Source: Qipengyuania pacifica (GTDB taxonomy: Bacteria; Pseudomonadota; Alphaproteobacteria; Sphingomonadales; Sphingomonadaceae). Taken from it: a DNA stretch of 64,000 bases. The translations under genes were made by a program, and so were the position numbers. The stretch covers positions 186,001-250,000 of the forward strand of contig NZ_JAHWXO010000003.1 in the NCBI RefSeq assembly GCF_019857205.1. Reading direction: 5' to 3'. This document shows positions 27,969 to 37,623 of the stretch, piece after piece; position 1 is the stretch's first letter; every line of letters starts with the position of its first letter. The notes beneath the pieces are model-generated. The model saw only the letters and a list, made by a program, of their open reading frames with translations, searched no databases and was not told the origin of the DNA.

Positions 27969-28008
27969 CGAGTCCTGTCGAAGGACCTCGTGGATCCCCT
28001 GGCAGGGG
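27969..28008 (+). promoter_or_regulatory. Two consecutive hairpins in the purA leader
   Basis: An 8-bp stem with one bulge (CGAGTCCT 27969-27976 pairing with 27982-27990) is followed by CCCCT/AGGGG around GGC (27996-28008), ending just before the AAAGG ribosome-binding site of purA. The first arm contains CCTTCGACAGGAC on the other strand, reminiscent of short dispersed repeats in sphingomonad genomes. Regulatory meaning is not established. Confidence 0.35.
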
Positions 28009-28021
28009 AAAAGGCGTAATC

Positions 28022-29311
<1,290 letters not shown>

Positions 29312-29340
29312 TGCAGCAAATGCGTTATGGTGGCGAAGCC

Positions 29341-29853
29341 ATGCGCTTCGCCGCCATCTCGTTTTGCCTGCTAGCCGCGGCCCTGCTGCTTTCCGCACCG
29401 CCTGCTCAAGCCCAAGAGGCTCGAGCGGGGGAGCGAGCCGATTTCGTTTTGATCGACAAGTCCGACCGCAAGTTATGGCTCTATCAGGACGGCAAGGTCA
29501 TTCGCGCTTATTCAGGTCTGCAATATGGCGATGCGCCAGTGGGTCACAAACAGTTCGAAGGTGACGAGCGAACGCCGGAAGGGCGTTATACGATCAGCTA
29601 CGGTAACGAACAGTCGAGCTATTATCTCAGCCTGTATATCGATTATCCCAATGCGCAGGACAGGGCCTTCGCAAATGCCCGCGGGCGGTCTCCGGGCGGG
29701 CTGATCTTTATTCACGGACAACCCAACGGCCTGCCGTTCGATGCGCGCGTGCCAGGTGACTGGACCGATGGTTGCATCGCAATGTCCAACGCGGAAATAG
29801 CGGAGGTGTGGAGCCTCGTGCCTGATGGCACACCGATCGAAATCCGGCCGTAG
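29341..29853 (+). CDS. L,D-transpeptidase (YkuD) family protein
   Basis: The 170-residue exported protein has a clear signal peptide (CLLAAALLLSAPPAQAQ, cleavage near residue 24) and a YkuD catalytic domain. Within it, KLWLYQDGKVIRAYSG opens the beta sandwich, GDERTPEGRYTIS follows, and the active site consists of IHGQPNG plus DGCIAMSNAEI with the nucleophilic Cys near residue 145. L,D-transpeptidases form 3-3 crosslinks or attach proteins to peptidoglycan; some YkuD proteins are hydrolases, so the exact reaction is uncertain. I prefer the ATG at 29341 directly before the signal peptide; the frame runs upstream to a TTG overlapping the purA stop. Confidence 0.88.
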   Translation: MRFAAISFCLLAAALLLSAPPAQAQEARAGERADFVLIDKSDRKLWLYQDGKVIRAYSGLQYGDAPVGHKQFEGDERTPEGRYTISYGNEQSSYYLSLYIDYPNAQDRAFANARGRSPGGLIFIHGQPNGLPFDARVPGDWTDGCIAMSNAEIAEVWSLVPDGTPIEIRP

Positions 29854-29983
29854 TTCGACAAAGCAATCCGGCCACTCCTCCGCCCCATATCGCTGCTGGA
29901 TTGCAAATAGCATCTACCACATTCTTGACTCAACCTCGCTTTGTTCTCATTCTGTTCGCGTCAAGGAAATGGAGCGCGATTCG

Positions 29984-30955
29984 ATGCAGCAGGATTTTCT
30001 GTACGAGCCGATATGCAATGCTGCTGGATGCCAGCTGACCGTAACGGTGCTGGCTGATCGCGATTATCTGCGGGAAGAGATGTGTGCGGATGCATCTTCT
30101 GCCGGTTTCCGCGTGCTCGATAGCTGCAGTCTGGAAGAATATGCACAAGGGCCCCTGACGGCGCTGGGGGATCTGGTGCTCGTCGATTGTTCTGAAGCCA
30201 CTGCGGATGCGATGGCGCTCTTATCCCGGCTGGATATGCGCGGCGGCAAGGCCGGTGCCCATTTGGTCATTTCCACAACGATGGGTGCGCTCGACAGCGT
30301 CTTTGGATGTCTTTCGATGTCCGCAGTACAGATTCTCGTTGATCCGGCCCGTGCAGAACGCGTGATTGCAATTGGCCGCGTGCTTGCGCTTCTTCCAAAT
30401 CTGCGTTTGCGGGAAATGGGGGAAGACGACCGCTTGATGCTGCTCCGTCTCACTGAACAGGTGGGCCGTATTGCCGAAAGGCTGGAATTAATGTCGCCGG
30501 GACAGCGAGCCGGGGGCGGCGCGTTTCGATTTGAATCTCCGTCTCCCGGATGGCGAGGTGAGGAAGACGATCACTCGGGCTCTCGAAAACGGACCGAGCG
30601 GGTCCAGTTGCCTGACTCTTCCATTATCCGCAGGCTGATCAAGGCCCGGCAATTGCGCGCGCAGTATTTCGATGCCGGTTTGTTTGCCGACCCGGCCTGG
30701 GATATTCTGCTCGACCTGGCGGCTGCCCGATCAGAGCGGCGACGGGTTAGCGTCACTTCGCTTTGTATCGCAGCGGGCGTGCCAGCGACCACGGCCCTGC
30801 GCTGGATTGGCCAGATGGTCGATGCCGATCTACTGATGCGTGTTTCCGATCCCCACGATCGCCGCCGCGCTTATATCGCTCTTGCAGATACAACGGCCGA
30901 CGCGATGGCCAGCTATCTTGCGGAAGTAGGCGCTGCGGAACTGGCGAGCGTCTAG
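29984..30955 (+). CDS. Receiver-like domain fused to MarR-like winged helix
   Basis: The 323-residue protein appears to be a transcription regulator. Residues 15-130 look like a response-regulator receiver fold: TVTVLADRDYLREEM, then LGDLVLVDCSEAT (Asp at the phosphorylation strand), then HLVISTTM, and ILVDPARAER where the conserved Lys would be expected but is not present. A linker with helical MLLRLTEQVGRIAERLELM follows. Residues about 215-315 form a winged helix like MarR proteins (WDILLDLAAARSERRRVSVTSLC, ALRWIGQMVDADLLMRVSDPHDRRRAYIAL). The start at 29984 follows GGAG with nine bases. Targets and signal are unknown. Confidence 0.75.
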   Translation: MQQDFLYEPICNAAGCQLTVTVLADRDYLREEMCADASSAGFRVLDSCSLEEYAQGPLTALGDLVLVDCSEATADAMALLSRLDMRGGKAGAHLVISTTMGALDSVFGCLSMSAVQILVDPARAERVIAIGRVLALLPNLRLREMGEDDRLMLLRLTEQVGRIAERLELMSPGQRAGGGAFRFESPSPGWRGEEDDHSGSRKRTERVQLPDSSIIRRLIKARQLRAQYFDAGLFADPAWDILLDLAAARSERRRVSVTSLCIAAGVPATTALRWIGQMVDADLLMRVSDPHDRRRAYIALADTTADAMASYLAEVGAAELASV

Positions 30956-31722
30956 CCCTTACGGCGTAGAATTACAGTCAATCCCTCGGCCGGCGGGTCG
31001 GCGGGCAGTGCTTTCCTAACAGCGTCGGCGCGAGCGCGCGCCAGAATGGTATCCGGAATGTGTGCATCATGCAGAATGATGTCGGCCTTTCCCAGAGCGC
31101 GTGCCTGACGCAGCGTCAAATCTTCGGGGTCGTCGCTCGCAATAGTAAATTCAACGATCTGAGAACTCGCGTTTTCTTGTGCGCCATCCAGCCAGTTTTC
31201 AACTGATGCGGCGCTCGCTTCTTCGAACGGATCCAGCACGCCATGTTCCTGGAGTGCTGCATCGATCGCTCGCCTGCGCGCATTGCTTTCGGGAAAGCGG
31301 GTGCGGATCCTGTCACGGGCAGTGAACAAAACCGTAGCCAGTGTACCGAGGGTCTGGGGCAGTATGGCTTCGAGACGGAGGCGAAGGTGCTTTGCCAAGC
31401 CAGCCGACGCCCCGCCCGTACTTACTGCCACCAGTACCGGATCGCGGTCGAGCACGCTGGGCAAGGTGAAATCGCAAAGGTCGGGACGGTCGGCGACATT
31501 CACCAGCAAACCGGCCTGCTTAAGCCGGCGGGCCGCGCTCTCGGAAGCGCGCTCGTCCTCCAGCGCAACGAAGGCAAGCTGCGCATGATGCGCTTCGGTT
31601 TCAGCGCATGGAATGCCGCCCGCCCGTTCGACAAGCCGGGCTTTGGCGTCGGCCATATCACCAACGCCTACCACGACGACGCGCTTCCCCGAAATGCGAT
31701 GGAAAAGCGGGAGCGAATGCAT
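30952..31722 (-). CDS. Siroheme synthase: precorrin-2 dehydrogenase/ferrochelatase with degenerate C-terminal piece
   Basis: The N-terminal part (about residues 1-150) matches the CysG-N/Met8 group, which oxidises precorrin-2 with NAD and inserts iron to make siroheme for sulfite and nitrite reductases. Motifs are KRVVVVGVGDMADAKARLVERAG near residues 13-35 and VLVAVSTGGASAGLAKHLRLRLE near 107-129. After a linker, residues about 190-245 (DDPEDLTLRQARALGKADIILHD ... ILARARADA) resemble the start of uroporphyrinogen III methyltransferase, but the rest of that domain is missing. The ATG at 31722 overlaps the lysA stop by one base. The 3' end overlaps the receiver/MarR-like gene by four bases. 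Confidence 0.82.
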   Translation of the reverse strand: MHSLPLFHRISGKRVVVVGVGDMADAKARLVERAGGIPCAETEAHHAQLAFVALEDERASESAARRLKQAGLLVNVADRPDLCDFTLPSVLDRDPVLVAVSTGGASAGLAKHLRLRLEAILPQTLGTLATVLFTARDRIRTRFPESNARRRAIDAALQEHGVLDPFEEASAASVENWLDGAQENASSQIVEFTIASDDPEDLTLRQARALGKADIILHDAHIPDTILARARADAVRKALPADPPAEGLTVILRRKG

Positions 31723-32984
31723 CAGCCGAGCCAGTCCGGTACGCGTTCGGCATCCATTATGGCCGCCGCCGCAATGCGGTCCGCCACCACGGCAAAGCAA
31801 TCGCCGTCTACCAGCACTTCGGCCACGAAACCGCGGGAATTATACGAAGACGCCATGGTCGCGCCGTATGCGCCCGCCGTGCGGAAGACGGCGAGGTCGC
31901 CCGCCACCAGCGCGTCGCATTCGCGGTCCATCGCGAAGGTGTCGCCGGTCTCGCAGATCGGACCCACGATATGTGCGGTCATGCGATCACCGGTCGGCGC
32001 GACTGCATCGAAATCATGCCAGGCACCATACATGGCCGGTCGCGCAAGATCGTTCATTGCAGCATCGACCACCACGAAAGGCGGCCCGTTCCCGCTGCGC
32101 TTGGACCGGATGACCCGCGTTAGCAGGACGCCGGCATTGCCCGCGATGACGCGGCCCGGTTCGAACATCAGGCGGACATCCCATTTCGCAGTGACCCGGG
32201 CGACCATCGAGCCGTATTCTTCGGGCGAGGGCATTTTTTCACCCGCCTTGTAAGGAACACCCAGACCACCACCGAGGTCGGCATGCGTCACGGCGCAGCC
32301 CTTATCCCGCAGTTCCGCAATGAGCGCGCCGACTTTCTCGAAGGCGGTTTCCAAGGGTTCGAGAGTTGAAAGCTGGCTGCCGATATGGACGGCCACGCCG
32401 CGCATATCGAGGCCGTCTTCCTGCGCAAGCCGGGTATAGATTTCGGCAGCCCGATCGAGCGGGACACCGAACTTGTTTTCCCGCTTGCCGGTCGAGATTT
32501 TTTCATGGGTGCGGGCATCCACATCAGGATTGACGCGAAGGGCGCAGGCTGCGCGGCTGCCATGCCGTTCAGCGATTGCAGCCAGTTCGTATCCCTCTTC
32601 CTCGCTCTCGATATTGAACTGGCCGATGCCTGCTTCCAGTCCATGCAGGAGTTCCGAATGGGTTTTGCCGACACCCGAAAAAACGATGTCCGCAGGTTTC
32701 ATGCCGGCTGCCAAAGCGCGCGCCAGTTCGCCGCTGGAAACTACGTCCGCGCCATAGCCTTCGTTGGCCAAGACCTTGAGAACTGCAAGGTTCGGGTTCG
32801 CCTTGACCGCGAAGGCGATATGCGGATCATGAAGGCCGGAAAGCGCATCCCGGAAGACCCGAGCATGGCGTTCGAGAGTGGCGCGCGAATAAACGTAAAC
32901 CGGTGTGCCCACCTCTTCCGCGATACGGGACAGGGCAACGTCTTCGGCGTGGAGGACGCCGTCTTTAAGCTGGAAATAGTCCAT
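31722..32984 (-). CDS. lysA: Diaminopimelate decarboxylase LysA
   Basis: LysA is a PLP-dependent fold-III decarboxylase that turns meso-diaminopimelate into lysine. The 420-residue product shows the PLP-lysine segment FAVKANPNLAVLK near residue 60, the SGGEL-like VVSSGELARALAAG, HADLGGGLGVPYK near 235, EPGRVIAGNAGVLLTRV near 285 and the substrate-binding GPICETGD near 340. The cytosolic dimer is expected. In this lineage argH, a small lipoprotein and lysA form one unit, as here: lysA follows the lipoprotein gene by 62 bases and precedes the siroheme gene. Confidence 0.96.
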   Translation of the reverse strand: MDYFQLKDGVLHAEDVALSRIAEEVGTPVYVYSRATLERHARVFRDALSGLHDPHIAFAVKANPNLAVLKVLANEGYGADVVSSGELARALAAGMKPADIVFSGVGKTHSELLHGLEAGIGQFNIESEEEGYELAAIAERHGSRAACALRVNPDVDARTHEKISTGKRENKFGVPLDRAAEIYTRLAQEDGLDMRGVAVHIGSQLSTLEPLETAFEKVGALIAELRDKGCAVTHADLGGGLGVPYKAGEKMPSPEEYGSMVARVTAKWDVRLMFEPGRVIAGNAGVLLTRVIRSKRSGNGPPFVVVDAAMNDLARPAMYGAWHDFDAVAPTGDRMTAHIVGPICETGDTFAMDRECDALVAGDLAVFRTAGAYGATMASSYNSRGFVAEVLVDGDCFAVVADRIAAAAIMDAERVPDWLG

Positions 32985-33046
32985 GGCTGACGCCTGTGCC
33001 GAATGCGCGCGTCACTGTCGAGCAAGCCTTGCTTCGGGCGCTGAAA

Positions 33047-33283
33047 TTACTGGGGAGGGAGGTCGAACGGATCGTCCTCACGTTCCTCCGAGCGAGTGCG
33101 CAGTTCCACGTTGCGATCGGGCGCCGATTCCGGATCCAGTTCAAGGAGTTCGTCCGCAGTCGGCTGAACCTGCGCGCCATAGGGTGCGGGCGGAAGCGAC
33201 GATCCTTCAACCGGTTCCAGTGCGGATTTCTGCCCGCAAGCACCGAGCATGAGCAAAGCGGCAAGTACAATCCAGTTACGCAT
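33047..33283 (-). CDS. Small LptM-like lipoprotein
   Basis: The 78-residue product begins [24 protein letters not shown]: a lipoprotein signal peptide with lipobox LGAC and mature N-terminus CGQK, followed by a proline-rich, acidic tail. This layout matches the LptM (YifL) family; in E. coli LptM assists maturation of the LPS translocon LptD/LptE, and the gene sits upstream of a DAP-pathway gene, comparable to its place before lysA here. Assignment rests on the short CGQK motif and context, so is moderate. The ATG at 33283 overlaps the argH stop by one base and has a GGAGG ribosome-binding site. Confidence 0.75.
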   Translation of the reverse strand: MRNWIVLAALLMLGACGQKSALEPVEGSSLPPAPYGAQVQPTADELLELDPESAPDRNVELRTRSEEREDDPFDLPPQ

Positions 33284-34704
33284 CAATCCTCCAGCCCGAG
33301 GCGCTTTTTCGCCGCGGCTACCTGTTCCCTTACGCGAACCGGGGCGGTGCCGCCATAGGACGCGCGTGCCGCGACAGAAGCATCGACCGACAGCGCGTCG
33401 AACACGCGCTCGTCGATCCGGGAATCGATCGCCCTAAGATCGCCGATGGACAAACCGTCCAGCGCCACACCATTTTCGTCGGCCAGCTTTACCGCCGCGC
33501 CCGTGATATGATGGGCCTCGCGAAACGGAATGTCGGCCTGCCGGACCAGCCAGTCGGCAAGATCGGTGGCGGTCGCATGTCCCGCTTCGGCCGCCTGGCG
33601 CATGCGAGCCGTTTCAAAGCGGCTGTCCGCCACCATCCCCGCCATTGCCGCCAGGCTGAGATCGAGCAGACCGGCAGCTTCGAATACCGGCGGCTTGTCG
33701 TCCTGCATATCTTTCGAATAGGCGAGGGGGAGACCCTTCATGGTGATCATCAGACTGGTCGCGCAGCCGATGACCCGGCCCGCGTGCCCGCGCACCAGTT
33801 CGGCCGCATCGGGATTGCGCTTCTGCGGCATGATCGAACTGCCGGTCGACAGCGTATCCGGCAGCTTGACGAAACCGAAGGGCTGGCTGGCCCAGATGAT
33901 GAATTCTTCCGCAAGGCGGCTGAGGTGAAGCGAGCACTGGCTCGCAGCCATCAGGTAATCGAGCGCGAAATCGCGGTCGGACACGGCATCGAGACTATTG
34001 CGGGTCGGTTGCGCGAAGCCGAGCGCGTTTGCCGTCATGTCGCGATCGATATCGAACCCCGTTCCGGCAAGTGCTGCCGATCCGAGTGGACATTCATCCA
34101 TCCGTACGAGGGCATCGGCAAAGCGCGAGCGATCACGGATCAGCATTTCGAAATAGGCGAGCAGATGATGTCCCAGGGTCACCGGCTGCGCCGTCTGCAA
34201 ATGCGTGAATCCGGGCATGATGCTATCGGCATGCTCTTCGGCTCTGCCGACCAGCGCCGAAAGCAGGGCATCGATACCCGCAATGGAGCGCTGCATGGCG
34301 CTGCGCACCCACATGCGGAAATCGGTCGCCACCTGATCGTTGCGGCTGCGGGCCGTGTGCAAGCGCCCGGCAGCAGGGCCGACGATCTCGGTCAGGCGGG
34401 CTTCGGCGGTCATGTGGATGTCCTCGAGGTCCCAATCCTCGGGTACGCCGTCACGTTCATATTCGGCCGCGACTTGCTGCAAGCCTTCATCGATCGCCTT
34501 CGCGTCAGCCTCGCTCACAATGCCTTGCTGGGCCAGCATGGCCACATGCGCCCGGCTTCCTGCGATATCCTCGCGCCAGAGCGCCTTGTCGAAAGGGATT
34601 GAGGCATTGATTTCGCGCATGATCGCGCTAGGCCCTTCGGCGAACCTGCCTCCCCACATGCTGTTGGAGTTTTTCGTGTCCCGTACGTCGTTCACGCTAG
34701 CCAT
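33283..34704 (-). CDS. argH: Argininosuccinate lyase ArgH
   Basis: ArgH splits argininosuccinate into arginine and fumarate, the last step of arginine synthesis. It belongs to the fumarase/aspartase superfamily and works as a tetramer. Visible motifs: MWGGRF at the conserved N-terminus, [28 protein letters not shown] and the mobile-loop signature [12 protein letters not shown] near residue 290. The start is uncertain. ATG at 34704 (473 residues) has GAGG only three bases away; ATG at 34659 (458 residues, beginning at MWGGRF) lacks a ribosome-binding site but equals the usual family length. If 34704 is right, the start overlaps the divergent TlpA gene. Confidence 0.95.
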   Translation of the reverse strand: MASVNDVRDTKNSNSMWGGRFAEGPSAIMREINASIPFDKALWREDIAGSRAHVAMLAQQGIVSEADAKAIDEGLQQVAAEYERDGVPEDWDLEDIHMTAEARLTEIVGPAAGRLHTARSRNDQVATDFRMWVRSAMQRSIAGIDALLSALVGRAEEHADSIMPGFTHLQTAQPVTLGHHLLAYFEMLIRDRSRFADALVRMDECPLGSAALAGTGFDIDRDMTANALGFAQPTRNSLDAVSDRDFALDYLMAASQCSLHLSRLAEEFIIWASQPFGFVKLPDTLSTGSSIMPQKRNPDAAELVRGHAGRVIGCATSLMITMKGLPLAYSKDMQDDKPPVFEAAGLLDLSLAAMAGMVADSRFETARMRQAAEAGHATATDLADWLVRQADIPFREAHHITGAAVKLADENGVALDGLSIGDLRAIDSRIDERVFDALSVDASVAARASYGGTAPVRVREQVAAAKKRLGLED

Positions 34705-35233
34705 CGTCCTCGGTCTTGCTGTCGCGGCCTGCGATAGGGGCACGTCGGAAGACGCGCAAGAAAGCAGCGCTTCATCCGTGCCTACCGGAGAAATCGATAC
34801 CAGTGAGGCCGGCGCGCTGATGCCCGCGGTCAACCTGAGCAACCCGGATGGGCGCACGCTCAATCTCGGGGCGTTGCAGGGCACGCCGGTCCTGCTCAAC
34901 CTCTGGGCAACCTGGTGTGCCCCGTGTGTGAAGGAAATGCCGCTGCTGGACGATCTGGCAAGCGAGTACGACGGTCGGCTCAGGGTGGTGACGGCGAGCC
35001 AGGACATGCAAGGCGCCGAGAAAGTCGCGCCATTCTTCGCCGAAAAGGGTTACGCCCGGCTCGAACCTTGGATGGACCCGGAAAACGAACTCAGCTTTGC
35101 GATTGGTGGCGGGGTCATGCCGACGACGGTCCTGTACGATGGTGCCGGTCAGGAAATCTGGCGCGTACAGGGCGATTACGATTGGTCCAGCGAGGACGCA
35201 CGCGCAGCCATCGACGCGGCGATCGCCGAATAG
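34676..35233 (+). CDS. TlpA-like thioredoxin-fold lipoprotein
   Basis: The 185-residue product has a lipoprotein-type signal ([16 protein letters not shown]) and a thioredoxin fold with the redox motif [13 protein letters not shown] near residue 82, followed by the cis-proline segment [12 protein letters not shown] near 150. TlpA-like proteins are membrane-anchored periplasmic thiol-disulfide reductases, often serving cytochrome c or oxidase assembly. The GTG at 34676 follows GGAG with six bases spacing and gives a clean signal peptide; an ATG at 34658 is an alternative. The 3' end overlaps the converging FAD monooxygenase gene by 58 bases. Confidence 0.88.
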   Translation: MSRTSFTLAIVLGLAVAACDRGTSEDAQESSASSVPTGEIDTSEAGALMPAVNLSNPDGRTLNLGALQGTPVLLNLWATWCAPCVKEMPLLDDLASEYDGRLRVVTASQDMQGAEKVAPFFAEKGYARLEPWMDPENELSFAIGGGVMPTTVLYDGAGQEIWRVQGDYDWSSEDARAAIDAAIAE

Positions 35234-36441
35234 TCGGGCACTTCCAGGCCAAGTATGGGGAGCGGAAATCCGAACAATCCGCTCATCAGCTGTGCCTGTA
35301 TCCGCGCCACCGGGCCAAAACGGGAAAGCGGCGCGACGATGCGGTCGCGGATCCATGGCCATAAGTCATCGCTCGATTGAAACAGGGGCGTGAACGCGGC
35401 TGTTACAGCCTGATACAGCGCGACATGATCGCGCCGCCAGCTGGCGGACAGTCGTAATCCTTCGGTTAGAGTGCGTCCTTCGCGCAGACCTGCTGCGAGC
35501 CCCCATGCATCGAGCAAGGCCATGTTCGCTCCCTGGCCGAGTTGCGGACTTGCTGAATGCCAGGCATCCCCGATTCGTACCAGACGTTCACGATACGGGC
35601 GATGCGAGCTGCGATGGGCGTAGCGTGCAAAGGTAAGGTCGTCGTGACAGGAAATTCTGTCCAGGAGGAAATCGGCCTCGGGCCACAGAGTGCGGACCTG
35701 GCTTTTCCATACAGCGAGGGGTGAGGACCGCCACTGAGAATACGCGTCACGCTTCAACGACCAGAACAGAGCCACCTCGTCGGGCAAGCCCGGGCTGCGC
35801 GAGCCGATTGGCAGTATGCCGATCATCTGGGAGGCGCGGCGATAGCGCTGTTCGAGGAGGTTTTTCGCGTGCCGGTCACTTGGTTCGACAGGAATTGCCG
35901 CCCATAGTGCGCCGAACGGGAGCAGGCCCCGCTGCTCGCCGAACTCGATACGTGACGCCCATCCGCTTGCGTCTACGACCAGATCGAAGGGTCCCGCACG
36001 GGTGCCGTCACGCGCGATAATATGACGTCTTCGCCCTTCCAATACGCTGTTGTGGATTTCCGACCCGGTGCGAATGGATATGTCCGCTGCGATTGCCCGC
36101 GCATACAGCACCGCGAACAGGCTTGCCCGGTGGATACCGATTCCGAACGCCTCACCTGACCCGAGCTTGGAATAGGGGGCGTCCAATGCCGTTCGACCGT
36201 GTTCGTCGAGACCGAACAGTGCGTCGATCCGCGCGCCGCGGGCAGCGATTTCATTCGACAGGCCCATTCGGTCGAGAACGGCCATACCCGAAGGTTGCAG
36301 CATCAGGCCGGAACCCAGAGGTTGTGGCTGATCGAATCGCTCGAAAAGCGTCACCTGGTGACCATCGCCATGCAACAGGATGGCCGCGGCAAGGCCTGCC
36401 GGGCCACATCCAATGATCGCGATGTCGTAAGTCTGGCGGAT
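35176..36441 (-). CDS. FAD-dependent monooxygenase without a canonical start codon
   Basis: The frame encodes a class A flavin monooxygenase-like protein. The FAD Rossmann motif IAIIGCGPAGLAAA lies at about 36423-36385, with a following ERFDQPQPLGSGLMLQPSG, and a second FAD motif RIGDAWHSASPQLGQGANMALLDA near 35580-35510. No ATG, GTG or TTG occurs in frame between an upstream TAG (inside the tRNA-Val) and the Rossmann motif; the first TTG, at 36375, is already past it. I give the start as ATC at 36441 because GGAGAGG precedes it, but this is a proposal. A rare AUC start, a sequence error or a decayed gene are all possible. The substrate is unknown. Confidence 0.68.
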   Translation of the reverse strand: MRQTYDIAIIGCGPAGLAAAILLHGDGHQVTLFERFDQPQPLGSGLMLQPSGMAVLDRMGLSNEIAARGARIDALFGLDEHGRTALDAPYSKLGSGEAFGIGIHRASLFAVLYARAIAADISIRTGSEIHNSVLEGRRRHIIARDGTRAGPFDLVVDASGWASRIEFGEQRGLLPFGALWAAIPVEPSDRHAKNLLEQRYRRASQMIGILPIGSRSPGLPDEVALFWSLKRDAYSQWRSSPLAVWKSQVRTLWPEADFLLDRISCHDDLTFARYAHRSSHRPYRERLVRIGDAWHSASPQLGQGANMALLDAWGLAAGLREGRTLTEGLRLSASWRRDHVALYQAVTAAFTPLFQSSDDLWPWIRDRIVAPLSRFGPVARIQAQLMSGLFGFPLPILGLEVPDYSAIAASMAARASSLDQS

Positions 36442-36483
36442 ACCCTCTCCCGCGCTGCCGCCTGTGTGGCCCCTGTCGGGGGA

Positions 36484-36559
36484 TGGTGGGCGCTGACGGG
36501 CTCGAACCGCCGACCCTCTCGGTGTAAACGAGATGCTCTACCAACTGAGCTAAGCGCCC
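36484..36559 (-). tRNA. tRNA-Val (anticodon TAC)
   Basis: On the minus strand a full cloverleaf folds: acceptor GGGCGCT/AGCGCCC, D arm GCTC/GAGC, anticodon stem TCTCG/CGAGA with loop TTTACAC, T arm around GGTTCGAGCC, and encoded 3' CCA. The anticodon TAC reads GTA and GTG valine codons. It lies directly upstream of the FAD monooxygenase on the same strand, with only about 42 bases between. Confidence 0.96.
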
Positions 36560-36644
36560 GCTCATGTGCGGAGGTGCTGCTAATAGCGTCCAAATCTTCA
36601 AAATCAATTGCCGAGATTGCATGGGCGCCGCTAGGCGGCTGCAT

Positions 36645-37622
36645 ATGAAGAGCAAGCTCACCGTATTGGCTACCGGAGGCACGATTGCCGGGATAGCTGG
36701 CAGTGCCATCGCGAAGGATTATCGCGCGGGAGAGATCGGAATCGAGGATTACCTCGAGCGGGTCGGGGGGCTCGGTCTTGAAGCTGAGCTTTCAGGAACG
36801 CAGATCGCGAATATCGATTCGGCCGATGTCGGACCCTCCGTCTGGCACCCGCTGCATGCGCGCGCGATGGAAGCCCTTGCTGACGAGGAATGCGACGGGC
36901 TTATCGTTACGCACGGTACCGATACGCTGGAAGAAACCGCTTTCCTGCTCGATCTGACTTTGCCGGCGAACAAACCGGTCTTGGTGGTGGGTGCGATGCG
37001 CCCTGCCGATGCTGTGGGCTACGACGGTTTGCGAAACTTCGCCAATGCCGTGCGCGTGGCCAGTGATGCGCAGGCTGCGGGGCGAGGGGTGCTGGTAGTC
37101 ATGGGCGATCGCATGTTCGCAGCGCGAGACGTCTACAAGGTCCGCACACGCGGCGCCGAAGCGTTTCGTGGCTTCCCGCGCGAATCGGTAGGCATGGTGA
37201 CACCCGCCTCGCTTGAGTGGTTCGGAGCGCCTTGGCGCAGCGATACGCCGGCTCGGTTCGGCCTGCCGAAAGACCTGCCGGAAGTTGCGATCGTGTATGT
37301 TTACGCCGGGCTGGATGCGCAAAGCGTATCCCGCCAGCTAGGCAGCACGACGCGCGGCGTCGTGGTGGCGGGCGTGGGTGAAGGCAACTTGCCGGAATGT
37401 GTGCGCCAGGAACTGGTCAGGCTCGCAAGAGAGGGCACACTGGTCGTGCGCGCCAGCCGTGCGGACGAGGGCATGGTCGATCGCGAACCCGACGACGATG
37501 AAAACGCTTTTGTTGCTGCTCGTGCGTTGAACCCGCAGAAGGCGCGCATTCTGCTGCAATTGCTGCTGGCGGGCGGCGAGACCGAGCCCGCCGCCATCCA
37601 GCGCGCGTTCGACGGACGCTAA
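36645..37622 (+). CDS. L-asparaginase family protein
   Basis: The 325-residue protein is a class I/II-type asparaginase that hydrolyses asparagine to aspartate and ammonia. Both threonine active-site motifs are present: VLATGGTIAG near residues 7-16 and IVTHGTDTLEETAFLL near 87-102, with the following GAMRPADAVGYDG. No signal peptide is seen, which favours a cytoplasmic enzyme; glutaminase side activity is common. The ATG at 36645 places the first beta strand at the N-terminus; an ATG at 36621 is an alternative. The stop is one base from the converging MDR oxidoreductase stop. Confidence 0.92.
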   Translation: MKSKLTVLATGGTIAGIAGSAIAKDYRAGEIGIEDYLERVGGLGLEAELSGTQIANIDSADVGPSVWHPLHARAMEALADEECDGLIVTHGTDTLEETAFLLDLTLPANKPVLVVGAMRPADAVGYDGLRNFANAVRVASDAQAAGRGVLVVMGDRMFAARDVYKVRTRGAEAFRGFPRESVGMVTPASLEWFGAPWRSDTPARFGLPKDLPEVAIVYVYAGLDAQSVSRQLGSTTRGVVVAGVGEGNLPECVRQELVRLAREGTLVVRASRADEGMVDREPDDDENAFVAARALNPQKARILLQLLLAGGETEPAAIQRAFDGR

Positions 37623-37623
37623 G

